A stretch of 60,123 nucleotides of DNA from Roseomonas sp. (GTDB lineage Bacteria > Pseudomonadota > Alphaproteobacteria > Acetobacterales > Acetobacteraceae). Positions within the stretch are counted from its first letter, which is position 1, and each line of letters begins with the position of its first letter. The notes beneath the pieces are model-generated. The model saw only the letters and a program-made list of their open reading frames with translations, was not told the DNA's origin and ran no database searches. Shown in pieces: positions 26,265-37,023 of this stretch. The stretch spans positions 1 to 60,123 of the forward strand of contig JADCES010000101.1 of assembly GCA_020250005.1 (NCBI GenBank), read 5' to 3'. A program made the position numbers and the translations under genes.

Positions 26265-28061
26265 ATGAGCGGTCTGGCCTCCAGAAGCGTCGATGCAAAA
26301 CGCAGCGAAGATGCGCGGATGGACAGTGCTGCGTCGCAGGTGGCGGCGCTGCTGGCAATTGATCCTGCGGGTCTTGCGGGCGCCGTGCTGCGCGGGCCTC
26401 CTGATCCAAAGCGGGATGAATGGCTTGAAGCCTTGCGCAAGCTTCTGCCGGCTGGTGTGCCCTGGCGGCGCGTGCCCTTGGGCATCGCCGATGGCCGCCT
26501 GCTGGGTGGGCTTGATCTCGCTGCAAGCCTGAGTGCCGGACGACCCATTGCGCAAGCTGGCCTGCTGGCTGAAGCGGATGGCGGCATGATCATTCTGCCC
26601 ATGGTTGAACGCGTGGAAAGCCAATTGATTGCGCGCATCGCCGCGGTGCTGGATAGCGGCGTATTGCGGATCGCGCGTGAGGGTATTTCCATGGCGCGCG
26701 GCACGCGCTTTGGTGTCATTGCCCTTGATGAGGGTGTGGGCGATGACGAGCAGGTGACCGAAGCACTTTCAGATCGCCTGGCTTTCCGGATCGAGTTTGA
26801 CCCGGCCGCCTTGCAGCGCGCAGCGCCTGTCATACCGACGCGTGTGGAGATTGAGGCAGCGCGGCGGCGCCTCACGCAGGTGAGGATACCGGCTGATCTG
26901 CCGCAAGCCTTTTGCGCGGCGGCCTTGGCGCTTGGCATCCCATCCTTGCGGGCGCCGGTTTTTGCGCTGCGTTGCGCACGTGCTGCCGCGGCCCTTGCGG
27001 GGCGCATGGAAGTAACGCACGAAGATGCTGCGCTTGCTGCGCAACTCATCCTGGCACGGCGCGCACGGCAAGTGCCTGAAGCACCCGCTGAAGAACCGGA
27101 ACAACCGCCCGAGCAACAGCAAGAATCTTCCAATGCTGAGACGCAACAGCGGGAAGAACAGCCATCTCTGGAAGACCTGGTGCTTGCGGCGGCGCAGGCG
27201 AGCCTTCCGGCGGGGTTGCTTGCGGGGCTTGGTGTTGCGGCAAGGCAAATGGCGCGGCAGGCGGCTGCTTCTGGCAGATCCGGCATGATGCGCCGTTCAG
27301 CGCAGCGTGGCCGGCCGATTGGCGCGCGCCCGGCGGCATGGCGTGCGGGGTTGCGTTTGGCCTTGGTGGAAACGCTGCGTGTTGCCGCGCCCTGGCAGGA
27401 ATATCGCCGGCGTGAAAAGCCGCATCACGCGGCGCTTGTGCATATCAGAAGGGAAGATGTGCGCATCCGCCGTTATAAGCAGAACAGCGAAACCACCACG
27501 ATATTTTTGGTGGATGCGTCAGGGTCTGCGGCCTTGCATCGGCTGGCGGAAGCCAAGGGCGCGGTGGAATTGCTGCTCGCGGATTGTTATGTGCGCCGTG
27601 ATCGCGTTGCGGTGATTGCCTTCCGTGGCCGTGGCGCTGAAGTATTGCTTGAACCGACACATTCCCTGGTGCGCGCCAAGCGCAGCCTGGCTGCCTTGCC
27701 AGGGGGCGGGGGCACACCGCTCGCCGCTGGGATCGTGGCTGGCTATGCAATGGCAGAAGCCAGCCGCAAGCGTGGGCAGACGCCGGTGATTGTTGCGCTG
27801 ACTGATGGTCGCGCCAATGTGACGCGTGATGGTTTGGGCGGGCGCGCCGTGGCGGAATCGGAAGCGCTGGAATCGGCCCGTTTGTTCAGGGCTTCTGGCA
27901 TTGCTGCGCTGCTGATTGATACGGCGCCACGGCCGCAGCCTTTTTCACGAGACCTCGCCTCTGCCATGGGCGCGCGCTATGTGCCGCTGCCTTTTGCCGA
28001 TGCGGCGCGCATGTCAGCCACCGTACGCCAAGCGGCGCGCGCGCCAGCCTCGGGCCCCTGA
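26265..28061 (+). CDS. bchD: Magnesium chelatase subunit D
   Basis: AAA-like N-terminus, acidic/Pro/Gln linker, VWA 'TTIFLVDASGSAALHRLAEAKGAVELLLADCYVRRDRVAVIAFRG'. Confidence 0.96.
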   Translation: MSGLASRSVDAKRSEDARMDSAASQVAALLAIDPAGLAGAVLRGPPDPKRDEWLEALRKLLPAGVPWRRVPLGIADGRLLGGLDLAASLSAGRPIAQAGLLAEADGGMIILPMVERVESQLIARIAAVLDSGVLRIAREGISMARGTRFGVIALDEGVGDDEQVTEALSDRLAFRIEFDPAALQRAAPVIPTRVEIEAARRRLTQVRIPADLPQAFCAAALALGIPSLRAPVFALRCARAAAALAGRMEVTHEDAALAAQLILARRARQVPEAPAEEPEQPPEQQQESSNAETQQREEQPSLEDLVLAAAQASLPAGLLAGLGVAARQMARQAAASGRSGMMRRSAQRGRPIGARPAAWRAGLRLALVETLRVAAPWQEYRRREKPHHAALVHIRREDVRIRRYKQNSETTTIFLVDASGSAALHRLAEAKGAVELLLADCYVRRDRVAVIAFRGRGAEVLLEPTHSLVRAKRSLAALPGGGGTPLAAGIVAGYAMAEASRKRGQTPVIVALTDGRANVTRDGLGGRAVAESEALESARLFRASGIAALLIDTAPRPQPFSRDLASAMGARYVPLPFADAARMSATVRQAARAPASGP

Positions 28062-28065
28062 TGCC

Positions 28066-28974
28066 ATGGCCGCTTCCGGAGAATTTCCGATCTGGGAAAA
28101 AGATGGCCGCGATTGGCCCAATCGCGATTCGAGCCAATTTATCGAAGCCGGCGGGCTTCATTGGCATATACAGCGCATGGGGCAGGGGCCTTGCCTGTTG
28201 TTGCTGCATGGTACGGCGGCGGCCACGCATAGTTGGCGCGATTTGGCGCCCATTCTCGCCCCCCATTTCACGCTGATTGCGCCTGATCTGCCGGGGCACG
28301 GCTTCACCTCCAGCCTGCCGCAGGCGCGGGTTTCACTTGCGGGTTTTTCGGAAGCCTTGGATGCATTGCTGAAGAAGCTGCAGCTTTCGCCCGATATGGT
28401 GCTGGGCCATTCGGCAGGTGCGGCAATTGCGCTCCGCATGGCGTTGAATGGTAGCATCGCGCCGCGCGCCATCTTCAGCCTGAATGGCGCCTTGCTGCCC
28501 TTGGGTGATGAGCATGCGGCTTTCTTCACCCGCGCTGCTCGGGTTATGGTGGGGCTGCCCTTTGTCTCCAAGCTTTGCGCCTGGCGTGCCTCAAAGCAGG
28601 AAGTGGCGGCCAAGCTCTTGCGCGATACGGGGTCCGATATCGGGCCGCGCGGCGTGCAATTGTATACGCGGCTCTTTGGTTATCCTGGCCATATTCGCGC
28701 CGCGCTCATGATGATGGCGCAATGGGAATTGCGCCCCTTGCTGCGTGATTTGCCGCGGCTCACGCCATCACTTGTGCTACTGGTGGGTAGCCGGGATCGC
28801 GCCGTGCCACCCATGCAGGCGCGGCGCATCCAGGCCATTCTTCCCTCTGCGCGCATCATCACCCTGGAAGGGCTGGGTCATTTGGCGCATGAGGAAGCGC
28901 CGCAACGTGTCGCGGATACGCTGTTGAAGGAATGGTCCTATCTTGAACAGCATGTGACCGGGGCGGCGGCATGA
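28066..28974 (+). CDS. bchO: Alpha/beta hydrolase, Mg chelatase accessory protein BchO
   Basis: 'LLLLHGTAAATHSWRDLAPILA', 'VLGHSAGAAIALRMAL'; downstream of bchD. Confidence 0.93.
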   Translation: MAASGEFPIWEKDGRDWPNRDSSQFIEAGGLHWHIQRMGQGPCLLLLHGTAAATHSWRDLAPILAPHFTLIAPDLPGHGFTSSLPQARVSLAGFSEALDALLKKLQLSPDMVLGHSAGAAIALRMALNGSIAPRAIFSLNGALLPLGDEHAAFFTRAARVMVGLPFVSKLCAWRASKQEVAAKLLRDTGSDIGPRGVQLYTRLFGYPGHIRAALMMMAQWELRPLLRDLPRLTPSLVLLVGSRDRAVPPMQARRIQAILPSARIITLEGLGHLAHEEAPQRVADTLLKEWSYLEQHVTGAAA

Positions 28975-30269
28975 CCTTCGATACCGTTCTTCCTCCATCC
29001 TATGCAAAACGCATCGAATTGAATGATGAGGTGCATGCGCGCCCGCCCGAAATCCTATTCTCCCCCTGCCGCGTATCGCAACTTGCGCTGCTGCCTGCCG
29101 CTGATGAGGCGCGGGATGCGCCCTGGGCCGCGCTTTGCGCATTGGCGCAGCGTTTTTCAGTGCCGCCCCCCGCGCCGGGCGCCAACCACTATAGCGCTGA
29201 TTTTGGGCCGTTTCGCCTGAAATGGGAAAGGCATGGTGAATTCAGCCGCTTCATGGTGGTGGTCGCTGGCGCCGAGCCCGAGCCTTTTTCGGCAGCGGCG
29301 ATTCACGCCCTTCCGGCGGATTGGCTCAAGGCCCTTCCTGGTCAGGTAATTGCGGCGGCCCATGTAACGTTGCTCGCGTCCAAGGATGTGCCACTTGCCA
29401 TCAGTGAAATCTCGCGGCGGTATTTTCGTGACCATATGTTGGTGGGTGGGCCGCTTGCCGGCGGCCAGGCCCATGCCTTCACGGATTTCCGCATCCAGGC
29501 CGATGGGTTCAGCCGCTTCCTGATTTATGATGGTGGCATGTCACCCTATCAGGCAGGGCGCCTCACGCAGCGCCTGCTTGAGATGGAAACCTATCGCATC
29601 ATGGCGTTATTGGCCTTGCCGATTGCGCAAGAAGTTGCACCGCAAATTGCTGCACAGGAACGCGAATTGGCGGAAATCAGCGCGGCCTTGGTGGAAGCGC
29701 AGGAAGCGGATGAACCGCTGCTGCTGCAACGCCTGACGCGCATGGCCGCCGAGGCGGAAAGCCGCGAATCGCGCCATCGCTTTCGCTTTTCTGCAGCGGC
29801 CGCCTATTATGATCTGGTGCGCAACCGCATTCAGGAATTGCGCGAATTGCGGATGGAAGGCATGCAGACCTTCGGTGAATTCACCGAACGGCGCCTGACG
29901 CCGGCCATGAATACTTGCCAAGCGGTCGCGGCACGGCAGGAAATGCTGTCCCAACGTGTCGCGCGCGCCACGCAGCTGCTTTCAACGCGTGTGGATATTA
30001 CGCGGGAAAGGCAGAACCAAGCCTTGCTTGCTTCCATGGAACGGCGTGCGCGCCAACAGGTCCGGCTGCAACAGGCGGTTGAAGGCTTTTCGGTTGCGGC
30101 CATCACCTATTACGTCGTTGGTTTGGTTGCCTATTTGGCCAAGGGGCTTGCCACATCGGGTGTGACGCTGAGAGAGGAAATCGTGACCAGTGTCGCCATT
30201 CCAATTGTTGCGCTTGGGGTCGCGCTTGGGGTGCGCCGTTTTCGGCGCCGGATGCGCAATCATGATTGA
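28971..30269 (+). CDS. DUF3422-family membrane-anchored protein
   Basis: 'RIELNDEVHARPPEIL', long helical region, C-terminal TM pair; 4-nt overlap with bchO. Confidence 0.85.
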   Translation: MTFDTVLPPSYAKRIELNDEVHARPPEILFSPCRVSQLALLPAADEARDAPWAALCALAQRFSVPPPAPGANHYSADFGPFRLKWERHGEFSRFMVVVAGAEPEPFSAAAIHALPADWLKALPGQVIAAAHVTLLASKDVPLAISEISRRYFRDHMLVGGPLAGGQAHAFTDFRIQADGFSRFLIYDGGMSPYQAGRLTQRLLEMETYRIMALLALPIAQEVAPQIAAQERELAEISAALVEAQEADEPLLLQRLTRMAAEAESRESRHRFRFSAAAAYYDLVRNRIQELRELRMEGMQTFGEFTERRLTPAMNTCQAVAARQEMLSQRVARATQLLSTRVDITRERQNQALLASMERRARQQVRLQQAVEGFSVAAITYYVVGLVAYLAKGLATSGVTLREEIVTSVAIPIVALGVALGVRRFRRRMRNHD

Positions 30270-30293
30270 ATTCAGAAAAACATGGGGGGGCGC

Positions 30294-31331
30294 ATGTCCG
30301 GTTTGATCGGCATTTCGGCCGAGGATCTGGTCGCCTGCAACAAATTGCTGGCAGGCGGTTCCAAAAGCTTTCGCGCTGCGTCCTTCCTGCTGCCGCGCCG
30401 CATCGCAGCCCCCGCCGCGGCACTTTACGCCTTTTGCCGTGTGGCCGACGACGCGATTGACATGAGCGATGATCCCGCTTCCTCGCTCAATCAATTGCAG
30501 CAACGCCTTGATGGCGCCTATGCCGGCCGGCCTTGGGATCATGTGGCGGATCGCGCTTTTGCAGCGGTGGTCGCGCAATATGGCGTACCGCGCGCGCTGC
30601 CGGCGGCATTGCTGGAAGGCTTCGCCTGGGATGCGGAAGGCCGCTTTTATGAGGATATCGGCGCGCTCGAATCCTATGCCGCGCGCGTTGCCGCCACCGT
30701 TGGCGCGATGATGACGCTGCTGATGGGCGTGCGTTCACCGGAAGCGATTGCGCGCGCCTGTGATCTTGGCCTTGCCATGCAATTGACCAATATCGCCCGT
30801 GATGTCGGCGAAGATGCCAAGGCCGGGCGCGTTTATTTGCCCCAATCATGGCTGGCTGAAGAAGGGCTTTCAGCGGAAGGCCTGATCGCCAATCCCGCCT
30901 TTTCGCCCGCGCTTGGTCGCGTGGTGGCGCGGTTGCTGGGTGCTGCGGAAGCGCATTATCGCCGCGCCTGGCCAGGCATAGCGCTGCTGCCCTGGGATTG
31001 CCGGCCTGGGATTGGCGCCGCGCGCTTGGTCTATGCCGAAATCGGACGCGAAGTTGAACGCCAAGGGCTTGATTCCGTCTCTCGCCGTGCGGTGGTGTCC
31101 GGCCGGCGCAAGGCTTGGCTATTGGCGCGTGCCGCCGGCGCGCTTGCCGCGCAACAGGATGGTGCTGATGAAGCGCCATCAGCCGCCACGCGCTTTCTGG
31201 TGGAAGCTGTGCGCACCGCGCCAGCACCGGAAGGGCCGCCGATTGGTGCGGGTTACGGCGAAAGGCTGGTTTGGGCGCTGGAATTGATGGATCGCGCCGA
31301 TCGTGAAACGCGATTTGCCGCGCGTGCGTGA
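30294..31331 (+). CDS. crtB: Phytoene synthase
   Basis: 'GGSKSFRAASFLLPRRIAAPAAALYAFCRVADDAID', 'AMQLTNIARDVGEDAKAGRVYLP'. Confidence 0.95.
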   Translation: MSGLIGISAEDLVACNKLLAGGSKSFRAASFLLPRRIAAPAAALYAFCRVADDAIDMSDDPASSLNQLQQRLDGAYAGRPWDHVADRAFAAVVAQYGVPRALPAALLEGFAWDAEGRFYEDIGALESYAARVAATVGAMMTLLMGVRSPEAIARACDLGLAMQLTNIARDVGEDAKAGRVYLPQSWLAEEGLSAEGLIANPAFSPALGRVVARLLGAAEAHYRRAWPGIALLPWDCRPGIGAARLVYAEIGREVERQGLDSVSRRAVVSGRRKAWLLARAAGALAAQQDGADEAPSAATRFLVEAVRTAPAPEGPPIGAGYGERLVWALELMDRADRETRFAARA

Positions 31332-31348
31332 AAAAGCCTTGACATAAG

Positions 31349-31366
31349 TGTCAAGAAAACTGGACA
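31349..31366. promoter_or_regulatory. PpsR-type box TGTCAAGAAAACTGGACA
   Basis: TGT-N12-ACA upstream of crtE. Confidence 0.75.
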
Positions 31367-31437
31367 ATCTGAAAAGTAGATAAAAACTTACACTGGGCTG
31401 CTGCGACATGCTCGCGCCGCCCCTTCGGAGGTCCCGC

Positions 31438-32304
31438 ATGGACGCCTTGGCCCGTATTGAGAGCAGCCTCGCAGACGCGGTGCTCTCCGCCGAGGCGAGC
31501 GGAGCCCCGCCCCGCCTTGCCGCCGCGATGCGCCACGCGGTTTTCCCGAAAGGGGCACGCATCCGCCCGCGCCTGACGCTTGCCGTGGCCGCTGCTTGCG
31601 GCGATGACCAGCCAAGGCTTGCCAGCGCCGCCGCCGCTGCGATTGAGCTGCTGCATTGCGCCAGCCTGGTGCATGATGATCTGCCCTGCTTTGACGATGC
31701 CGATATGCGGCGCGGCCGGCCTTCCGTGCATCGCGCCTTTGGCGAACCGTTGGCGGTTCTCGCCGGGGATGGGCTGATTGTGCTGGCCTTCCAGACCGTG
31801 GCGCGCGCCGGTTGCGGCGCGCCCGAACGCCTTGGCCCGGTGATCAATGCCATTGGCGATGGAGTGGGCGTGCCCTTCGGTATTGTCGCCGGTCAGGCGT
31901 GGGAATGTGAACCGCGCGCTGATCTTTCCGAATATCAGCGGCAAAAGACCGGGGCGCTTTTCGCAGCCGCCTCGGTGGCTGGCGCAGCCGCTTCGGGTGT
32001 GGCGGATGCGGAAGCCTGGCGCCTGCTTGGGGATCGGCTGGGTGAGGCCTTCCAGGTCGCTGATGATCTGCGCGATGCCGTGGAAGATGAAGCCAGCATC
32101 GGCAAGCCCGTGGGGCGCGATAAGGCTTTGGGCAGGCCATCCGCTGTGCTGCAATTGGGCCTGGATGGCGCGGTGGCGCGGCTGAAGACGCTGGCGAATG
32201 CAGCAGTCGAGGCGATTCCCGCCTGCCCCGGCCGCACCCTGCTGCGCGCGGCCATGCTTGAAGAGGTGGGCCGGCTTTTGCCGCGCAAGCTGGCCACGGC
32301 CTGA
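31438..32304 (+). CDS. crtE: Geranylgeranyl diphosphate synthase
   Basis: 'LVHDDLPCFDDADMRRGRPSVHRAFGE' (DDxxxxD), 'FQVADDLRDAVED'. Confidence 0.95.
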   Translation: MDALARIESSLADAVLSAEASGAPPRLAAAMRHAVFPKGARIRPRLTLAVAAACGDDQPRLASAAAAAIELLHCASLVHDDLPCFDDADMRRGRPSVHRAFGEPLAVLAGDGLIVLAFQTVARAGCGAPERLGPVINAIGDGVGVPFGIVAGQAWECEPRADLSEYQRQKTGALFAAASVAGAAASGVADAEAWRLLGDRLGEAFQVADDLRDAVEDEASIGKPVGRDKALGRPSAVLQLGLDGAVARLKTLANAAVEAIPACPGRTLLRAAMLEEVGRLLPRKLATA

Positions 32305-32307
32305 GCC

Positions 32308-33471
32308 ATGGCGCAGGCAATGCCACTGCCCCCGCAAAGGGCGGATGGGGATCAGGGGCCATCCTGGTCTGATCGTTTCAGCGCCTGGCGCGAATCGCTC
32401 ACCGCGCGCCCAAGCTTCCGCGCCTGGGCCGCGCGTTTTCCGCTGACCCGCCCGCTGGCACGTCGCCGCGCGCGGGAATTATTCGATCTCTGCGCTGGCT
32501 TTGTCTATTCGCAGGTGCTCGCCGCCTGTGTCCGGCTGAAATTGTTTGAGGCGCTGCACGAAGCCCCGGCGGAAGAACGCGCCTTGGCTGCGCGACTCGG
32601 GCTTCCGCCGGAAGCGATGAACCGGTTGCTGGTGGCCGCCGAGTCGCTCCGGCTGGTGCGCCGGCGGGCGGATGGCGCTTGGGCGCTGGGCGAATTGGGT
32701 GCCGCCATGATCGGCAATCCCGGCATTGCTGCCATGGTGGAACACCATGCCATGCTCTACGCCGATTTGGCGGATCCGGTGAAATTGCTTCGCCGCGAAA
32801 GGGGCGGCACCGCGCTCGCGCAGTATTGGGCCTATGCCGGCGCGGCGCAGCCTGGGGCGCTGCCGGGCGAGAAAGTGGCCGATTACACGGCGCTGATGGC
32901 GGCCAGCCAGCCCATGGTCGCGCAGGAAGTTCTGGCGGCCTACCGCTTTGGCCAGCATCGGCGGTTGATGGATGTGGGCGGCGGCAGCGGCGCCTTCCTG
33001 ACCGCGGTGGGCAAGGCCAATCATGGGCTGGATCTACTGTTGTTCGACCTGCCGGCGGTGGCCGAGCAGGGCCGCCAGCGCTTCGCCCGCGAAGGGCTTG
33101 CGGACCGCGCCATGGCGATGGGGGGCGATTTCACCACCGATTCGCTGCCACTCGGCGCCGATATCATCAGCCTGGTGCGCGTGCTGCATGATCATGATGA
33201 TGATGTGGTGCAGGCCCTGCTTGGGCGCGTGCGTGCGGCCCTGCCCAAGGGCGGGCGGGTGCTGATTGCTGAACCCATGGCCGGCACTGCGGGCGCCGAG
33301 CCAATGGGCGGCGCCTATTTCGGCTTTTACCTGCTGGCCATGGGCCGCGGCCGCCCGCGCCGGCCGGATGAACTGGCCGCGATGCTGACCGCTGCCGGTT
33401 TTGCTGCGCCAAAGCTTCTGCCGACCGACACCCCCTTGCTGACGCGTGTGATGCAGGCCGAGGCAAATTGA
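32308..33471 (+). CDS. crtF: Demethylspheroidene/hydroxyneurosporene O-methyltransferase
   Basis: 'LMDVGGGSGAFLTAVGKANHGLDLLLFDLPAVAEQGR'; context after crtE, before bchC. Confidence 0.93.
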   Translation: MAQAMPLPPQRADGDQGPSWSDRFSAWRESLTARPSFRAWAARFPLTRPLARRRARELFDLCAGFVYSQVLAACVRLKLFEALHEAPAEERALAARLGLPPEAMNRLLVAAESLRLVRRRADGAWALGELGAAMIGNPGIAAMVEHHAMLYADLADPVKLLRRERGGTALAQYWAYAGAAQPGALPGEKVADYTALMAASQPMVAQEVLAAYRFGQHRRLMDVGGGSGAFLTAVGKANHGLDLLLFDLPAVAEQGRQRFAREGLADRAMAMGGDFTTDSLPLGADIISLVRVLHDHDDDVVQALLGRVRAALPKGGRVLIAEPMAGTAGAEPMGGAYFGFYLLAMGRGRPRRPDELAAMLTAAGFAAPKLLPTDTPLLTRVMQAEAN

Positions 33472-33480
33472 CGCTTGTGC

Positions 33481-33498
33481 TGTCAATTTAACTTGACA
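33481..33498. promoter_or_regulatory. PpsR-type box TGTCAATTTAACTTGACA overlapping a TTGACA -35-like element
   Basis: Perfect TGT-N12-ACA upstream of bchC; TTGACA-N16-TAGAGT on the + strand. Confidence 0.88.
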
Positions 33499-33547
33499 GA
33501 AATTTAAGTCACATTAGAGTTACAAAACCCAATTGGGAGATCCCGGA

Positions 33548-34489
33548 GTGGAAACACTCGCCATCCTGCTGAGCGCCCCCGAACAGCTTTCGCTCTCGCG
33601 CCTGCAACTGACGCCACCCGGCGCAGAGGATGTTGTTGTGGACATTGATTGGAGCGGCATCAGTACCGGAACCGAACGTCTTCTCTGGTCCGGGCGCATG
33701 CCTTCTTTCCCCGGCATGGGCTACCCGCTAGTGCCTGGTTACGAATCGGTTGGGCGCGTGGTGCAAGCCGGCGCTGCGGCGGGCCGGCAGCCAGGTGAAG
33801 CGGTTTTCGTGCCGGGTGCGCGTTGCTTCGGCGATATTCGCGGATTGTTTGGTGGCGCTGCTGCGCGGCTTGTGGTTGCCGGTGCGCGTGTGACGCCGGT
33901 TGATCCCGCGCTTGGCGCTGATGCCGTGCTTTTGGCGCTGGCAGCAACGGCACATCACGCCATGGTGCTGCCGAACGCCGCCATTCCGGAATTGATCATT
34001 GGCCATGGTGTTTTGGGCCGCCTGCTGGCGCGCATCATCATCGCCGCCGGCCATCCCGCGCCCATGGTGTGGGAAAGTAATCCCGCGCGGCGTGATGGTG
34101 CCAATGGCTATTTGGTTGTTGATCCGGCGGAAGATATGCGGCGCGATTATCGCGCCATTTGCGATGTCAGCGGTGATGCTGCTTTGCTGGATACGCTGAT
34201 CGCGCGCCTTGCCCCTGGTGGCGTGGTGACGCTGGCTGGTTTTTACAGCGCGCCACTTTCCTTCACCTTCCCGCCGGCCTTCATGCGTGAAGCGCGAATC
34301 GCCATCGCCGCGGAATGGAAACAGCCCGATCTGGAAGCGGTGAACAAGCTGATCGCAGCGCGCCGGCTTGCCCTTTCCGGCTTGATTACGCATCGCGCCG
34401 CCGCAGATGCCGCGCCGGAAGCCTATCGTCAGGCTTTTGAAGATCCTGCCTGCCTCAAAATGGTTCTGGACTGGAGAAACAAACAATGA
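33548..34489 (+). CDS. bchC: 2-desacetyl-2-hydroxyethyl bacteriochlorophyllide a dehydrogenase
   Basis: 'WSGISTGTERLLWSGRMPSFPGMGYPLVPGYESVGRVVQAG'; probable GTG start. Confidence 0.96.
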   Translation: METLAILLSAPEQLSLSRLQLTPPGAEDVVVDIDWSGISTGTERLLWSGRMPSFPGMGYPLVPGYESVGRVVQAGAAAGRQPGEAVFVPGARCFGDIRGLFGGAAARLVVAGARVTPVDPALGADAVLLALAATAHHAMVLPNAAIPELIIGHGVLGRLLARIIIAAGHPAPMVWESNPARRDGANGYLVVDPAEDMRRDYRAICDVSGDAALLDTLIARLAPGGVVTLAGFYSAPLSFTFPPAFMREARIAIAAEWKQPDLEAVNKLIAARRLALSGLITHRAAADAAPEAYRQAFEDPACLKMVLDWRNKQ

Positions 34490-35502
34490 ATGCTGTCCCG
34501 GGGAAGCCAAGCGGTCCATCCATGAATGCGATGCACAACGCGCTACGCGCCGAAGCATCCACGCCGCCTGATGGGGTGCTCACATCACCCGCCGCCAAGA
34601 AAACCCAGATCATCGCGATCTATGGCAAGGGTGGCATCGGCAAATCCTTCACGCTGGCCAATCTGAGTTACATGATGGCGCAGCAAGGCAAGCGCGTTTT
34701 GCTGATTGGCTGTGACCCAAAAAGCGATACGACATCCCTGCTGTTTGGCGGGCGTTCCTGCCCGACCATTATTGAGACATCATCGAAGAAGAAGGCCGCC
34801 GGTGAGGCGGTTGCCATCGGCGATGTCTGCTTCAAGCGTGATGGTGTTTTCGCCATGGAATTGGGTGGCCCGGAAGTGGGCCGCGGCTGCGGTGGGCGCG
34901 GCATCATCCATGGCTTCGAATTGCTGGAAAAGCTTGGCTTTCATCAATGGGATTTTGATTACGTCCTGCTGGACTTCCTGGGCGATGTGGTTTGCGGCGG
35001 CTTCGGCCTGCCGATTGCGCGTGACATGTGCCAGAAGGTGATTGTGGTTGGGTCGAATGACCTGCAATCGCTCTATGTTGCGAACAATGTCTGCTCTGCG
35101 GTGGAATACTTCCGCAAGCTTGGCGGTAATGTCGGCGTGGCCGGCATGGTCATCAATAAGGATGATGGCACCGGCGAAGCCCATGCCTTTGCTGCCGAAG
35201 CTGGCATTCCCGTGCTGGCCGCCATTCCGGCGGATGAGGATATTCGCCGCAAATCCGCGAATTATGAAATCATCGGCAAGCCCGGCGGGCGTTGGGCTTC
35301 GGTGTTTGAACAGCTCGCGCTCCAGGTTGCCGAAGCGCCGCCGCTGCGCCCGAACCCGCTCAGCCAGGAAAACCTGCTTGGCCTGTTCAAGGGTGAAGCC
35401 GTGGGTCGTGGTGTGGTGCTGAACCCCGCCACCATGGAAGACATGTGCGCGGCGGAAGTGCTGAACAAGCCATCCCTTGAAGTGGTGTATGAGGGCGTCT
35501 GA
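34486..35502 (+). CDS. bchX: Chlorophyllide a reductase iron protein subunit X
   Basis: '[48 protein letters not shown]'. Confidence 0.98.
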   Translation: MNAVPGKPSGPSMNAMHNALRAEASTPPDGVLTSPAAKKTQIIAIYGKGGIGKSFTLANLSYMMAQQGKRVLLIGCDPKSDTTSLLFGGRSCPTIIETSSKKKAAGEAVAIGDVCFKRDGVFAMELGGPEVGRGCGGRGIIHGFELLEKLGFHQWDFDYVLLDFLGDVVCGGFGLPIARDMCQKVIVVGSNDLQSLYVANNVCSAVEYFRKLGGNVGVAGMVINKDDGTGEAHAFAAEAGIPVLAAIPADEDIRRKSANYEIIGKPGGRWASVFEQLALQVAEAPPLRPNPLSQENLLGLFKGEAVGRGVVLNPATMEDMCAAEVLNKPSLEVVYEGV

Positions 35503-35506
35503 GGGC

Positions 35507-37021
35507 ATGGACACACTCCCGCCCTTATCGCCGCCTGTCGCCACCGAAGGCGCTGCCTGCCATGGCGGGCGGGAAACGCTGGAAGCCGCCGCGCGTGCGG
35601 CGGGCAAGTCCGAAGTGATGGATAAGCTCGCCGCTGATTATCCGCGTGGGCCGCATGACCAGCCGCAATCCATGTGCCCGGCCTTTGGGTCGCTCCGCGT
35701 TGGTTTGCGTATGCGCCGTGTGGCGACGATCCTTTCCGGTAGCGCCTGTTGCGTCTATGGCCTGACTTTCACCAGCCATTTCTATGGCGCGCGCCGCACC
35801 GTGGGCTATGTGCCCTTCAATTCCGAAACGCTTGTTACTGGCAAGCTTTTCGAAGATATTCGCGACGCTGTCTATGATCTGGCGAAGCCAGAAGATTATG
35901 ACGCGGTCATCGTTACCAATCTCTGTGTGCCCACTGCTTCCGGCGTGCCGCTTGATCTGCTGCCGAAGCAGATCAATGGCGTACGCGTCATTGGCATAGA
36001 TGTACCAGGTTTTGGTGTGCCGACCCATGCAGAAGCCAAGGATGTGCTGGCGGGCGCCATGCTGCGCTACGCACGCAATGAGGCTGAGGCTGGTCCGGTA
36101 GCACGGCCACGCGATTACGCACTGGATCAACGCAGCATCGCGGTGATTGGCGAGTTATTCCCCGCCGATCCGCCAGGAATTGGTGCGTTGATCCAGCCCA
36201 TGGGGCTGACCTTGGCGCCGCAAACCCCGGCGCGTGAATGGCGTGATCTTTACGCGGCTTTGGATAGCGTGGCGGTGGCTGCGGTGCATCCTTTCTATAC
36301 CGCCAGCATTCGCGAATTCCGTGCTGCCGGTAGGCCGGTAGTAGGTTCCGCGCCCGTGGGTGTTGAAGGCACCGATGCCTGGCTTTCTGCCATTGGCGCC
36401 GCAGCGGGCGTGAAGCCCTCCGAAATTGAAGCCGCCAAGGCGCGTGCATTGCCTGCCATTCGTGGCGCGCTCGCCGGCAATCCGGTCAAGGCGCGCATTA
36501 CAGTCTCCGGCTATGAAGGCTCGGAATTGCTGGTGGCACGCCTGCTGATCGAAGCCGGCGCTGAAGTGCCCTATGTTGGCACTGCCGCGCCGCGCACGGA
36601 ATGGAGTGCGGCGGATCGCGAATGGCTCGAAGCGCATGGCTGCCATGTGCAGTATCGCGCCAGCCTGGAACAGGACATTGCCGCGATGAAGGAAGCGCGG
36701 CCTGATCTGGCGCTTGGCACAACACCCTTGGTGCAGAAGGCCAAGGAAATGGGCACGCCCGCGCTTTACTTCACCAATATGGTTTCCGCCCGACCGCTCT
36801 TTGGCCCTGCTGGTGCGGCTTCCATGGCCGGCATTGTCGCGGCGCAGACCAATGGGCGTGAACGTTTTTCGCGCATGGTGTCCTTCTTTGAAGGAGTCGG
36901 CACGCCGGATGGCGCCGGCTATGGCTTCCGCGACAAGCCAAGCGATCCCCCTGGCTTCCGCGAACGTCAGCGCAAGCTGCGCGCCGCCAAGGCCAAGGCC
37001 GAAGAAGCGGTGGGGAGCTGA
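35507..37021 (+). CDS. bchY: Chlorophyllide a reductase subunit Y
   Basis: '[64 protein letters not shown]'. Confidence 0.98.
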   Translation: MDTLPPLSPPVATEGAACHGGRETLEAAARAAGKSEVMDKLAADYPRGPHDQPQSMCPAFGSLRVGLRMRRVATILSGSACCVYGLTFTSHFYGARRTVGYVPFNSETLVTGKLFEDIRDAVYDLAKPEDYDAVIVTNLCVPTASGVPLDLLPKQINGVRVIGIDVPGFGVPTHAEAKDVLAGAMLRYARNEAEAGPVARPRDYALDQRSIAVIGELFPADPPGIGALIQPMGLTLAPQTPAREWRDLYAALDSVAVAAVHPFYTASIREFRAAGRPVVGSAPVGVEGTDAWLSAIGAAAGVKPSEIEAAKARALPAIRGALAGNPVKARITVSGYEGSELLVARLLIEAGAEVPYVGTAAPRTEWSAADREWLEAHGCHVQYRASLEQDIAAMKEARPDLALGTTPLVQKAKEMGTPALYFTNMVSARPLFGPAGAASMAGIVAAQTNGRERFSRMVSFFEGVGTPDGAGYGFRDKPSDPPGFRERQRKLRAAKAKAEEAVGS

Positions 37022-37023
37022 GC

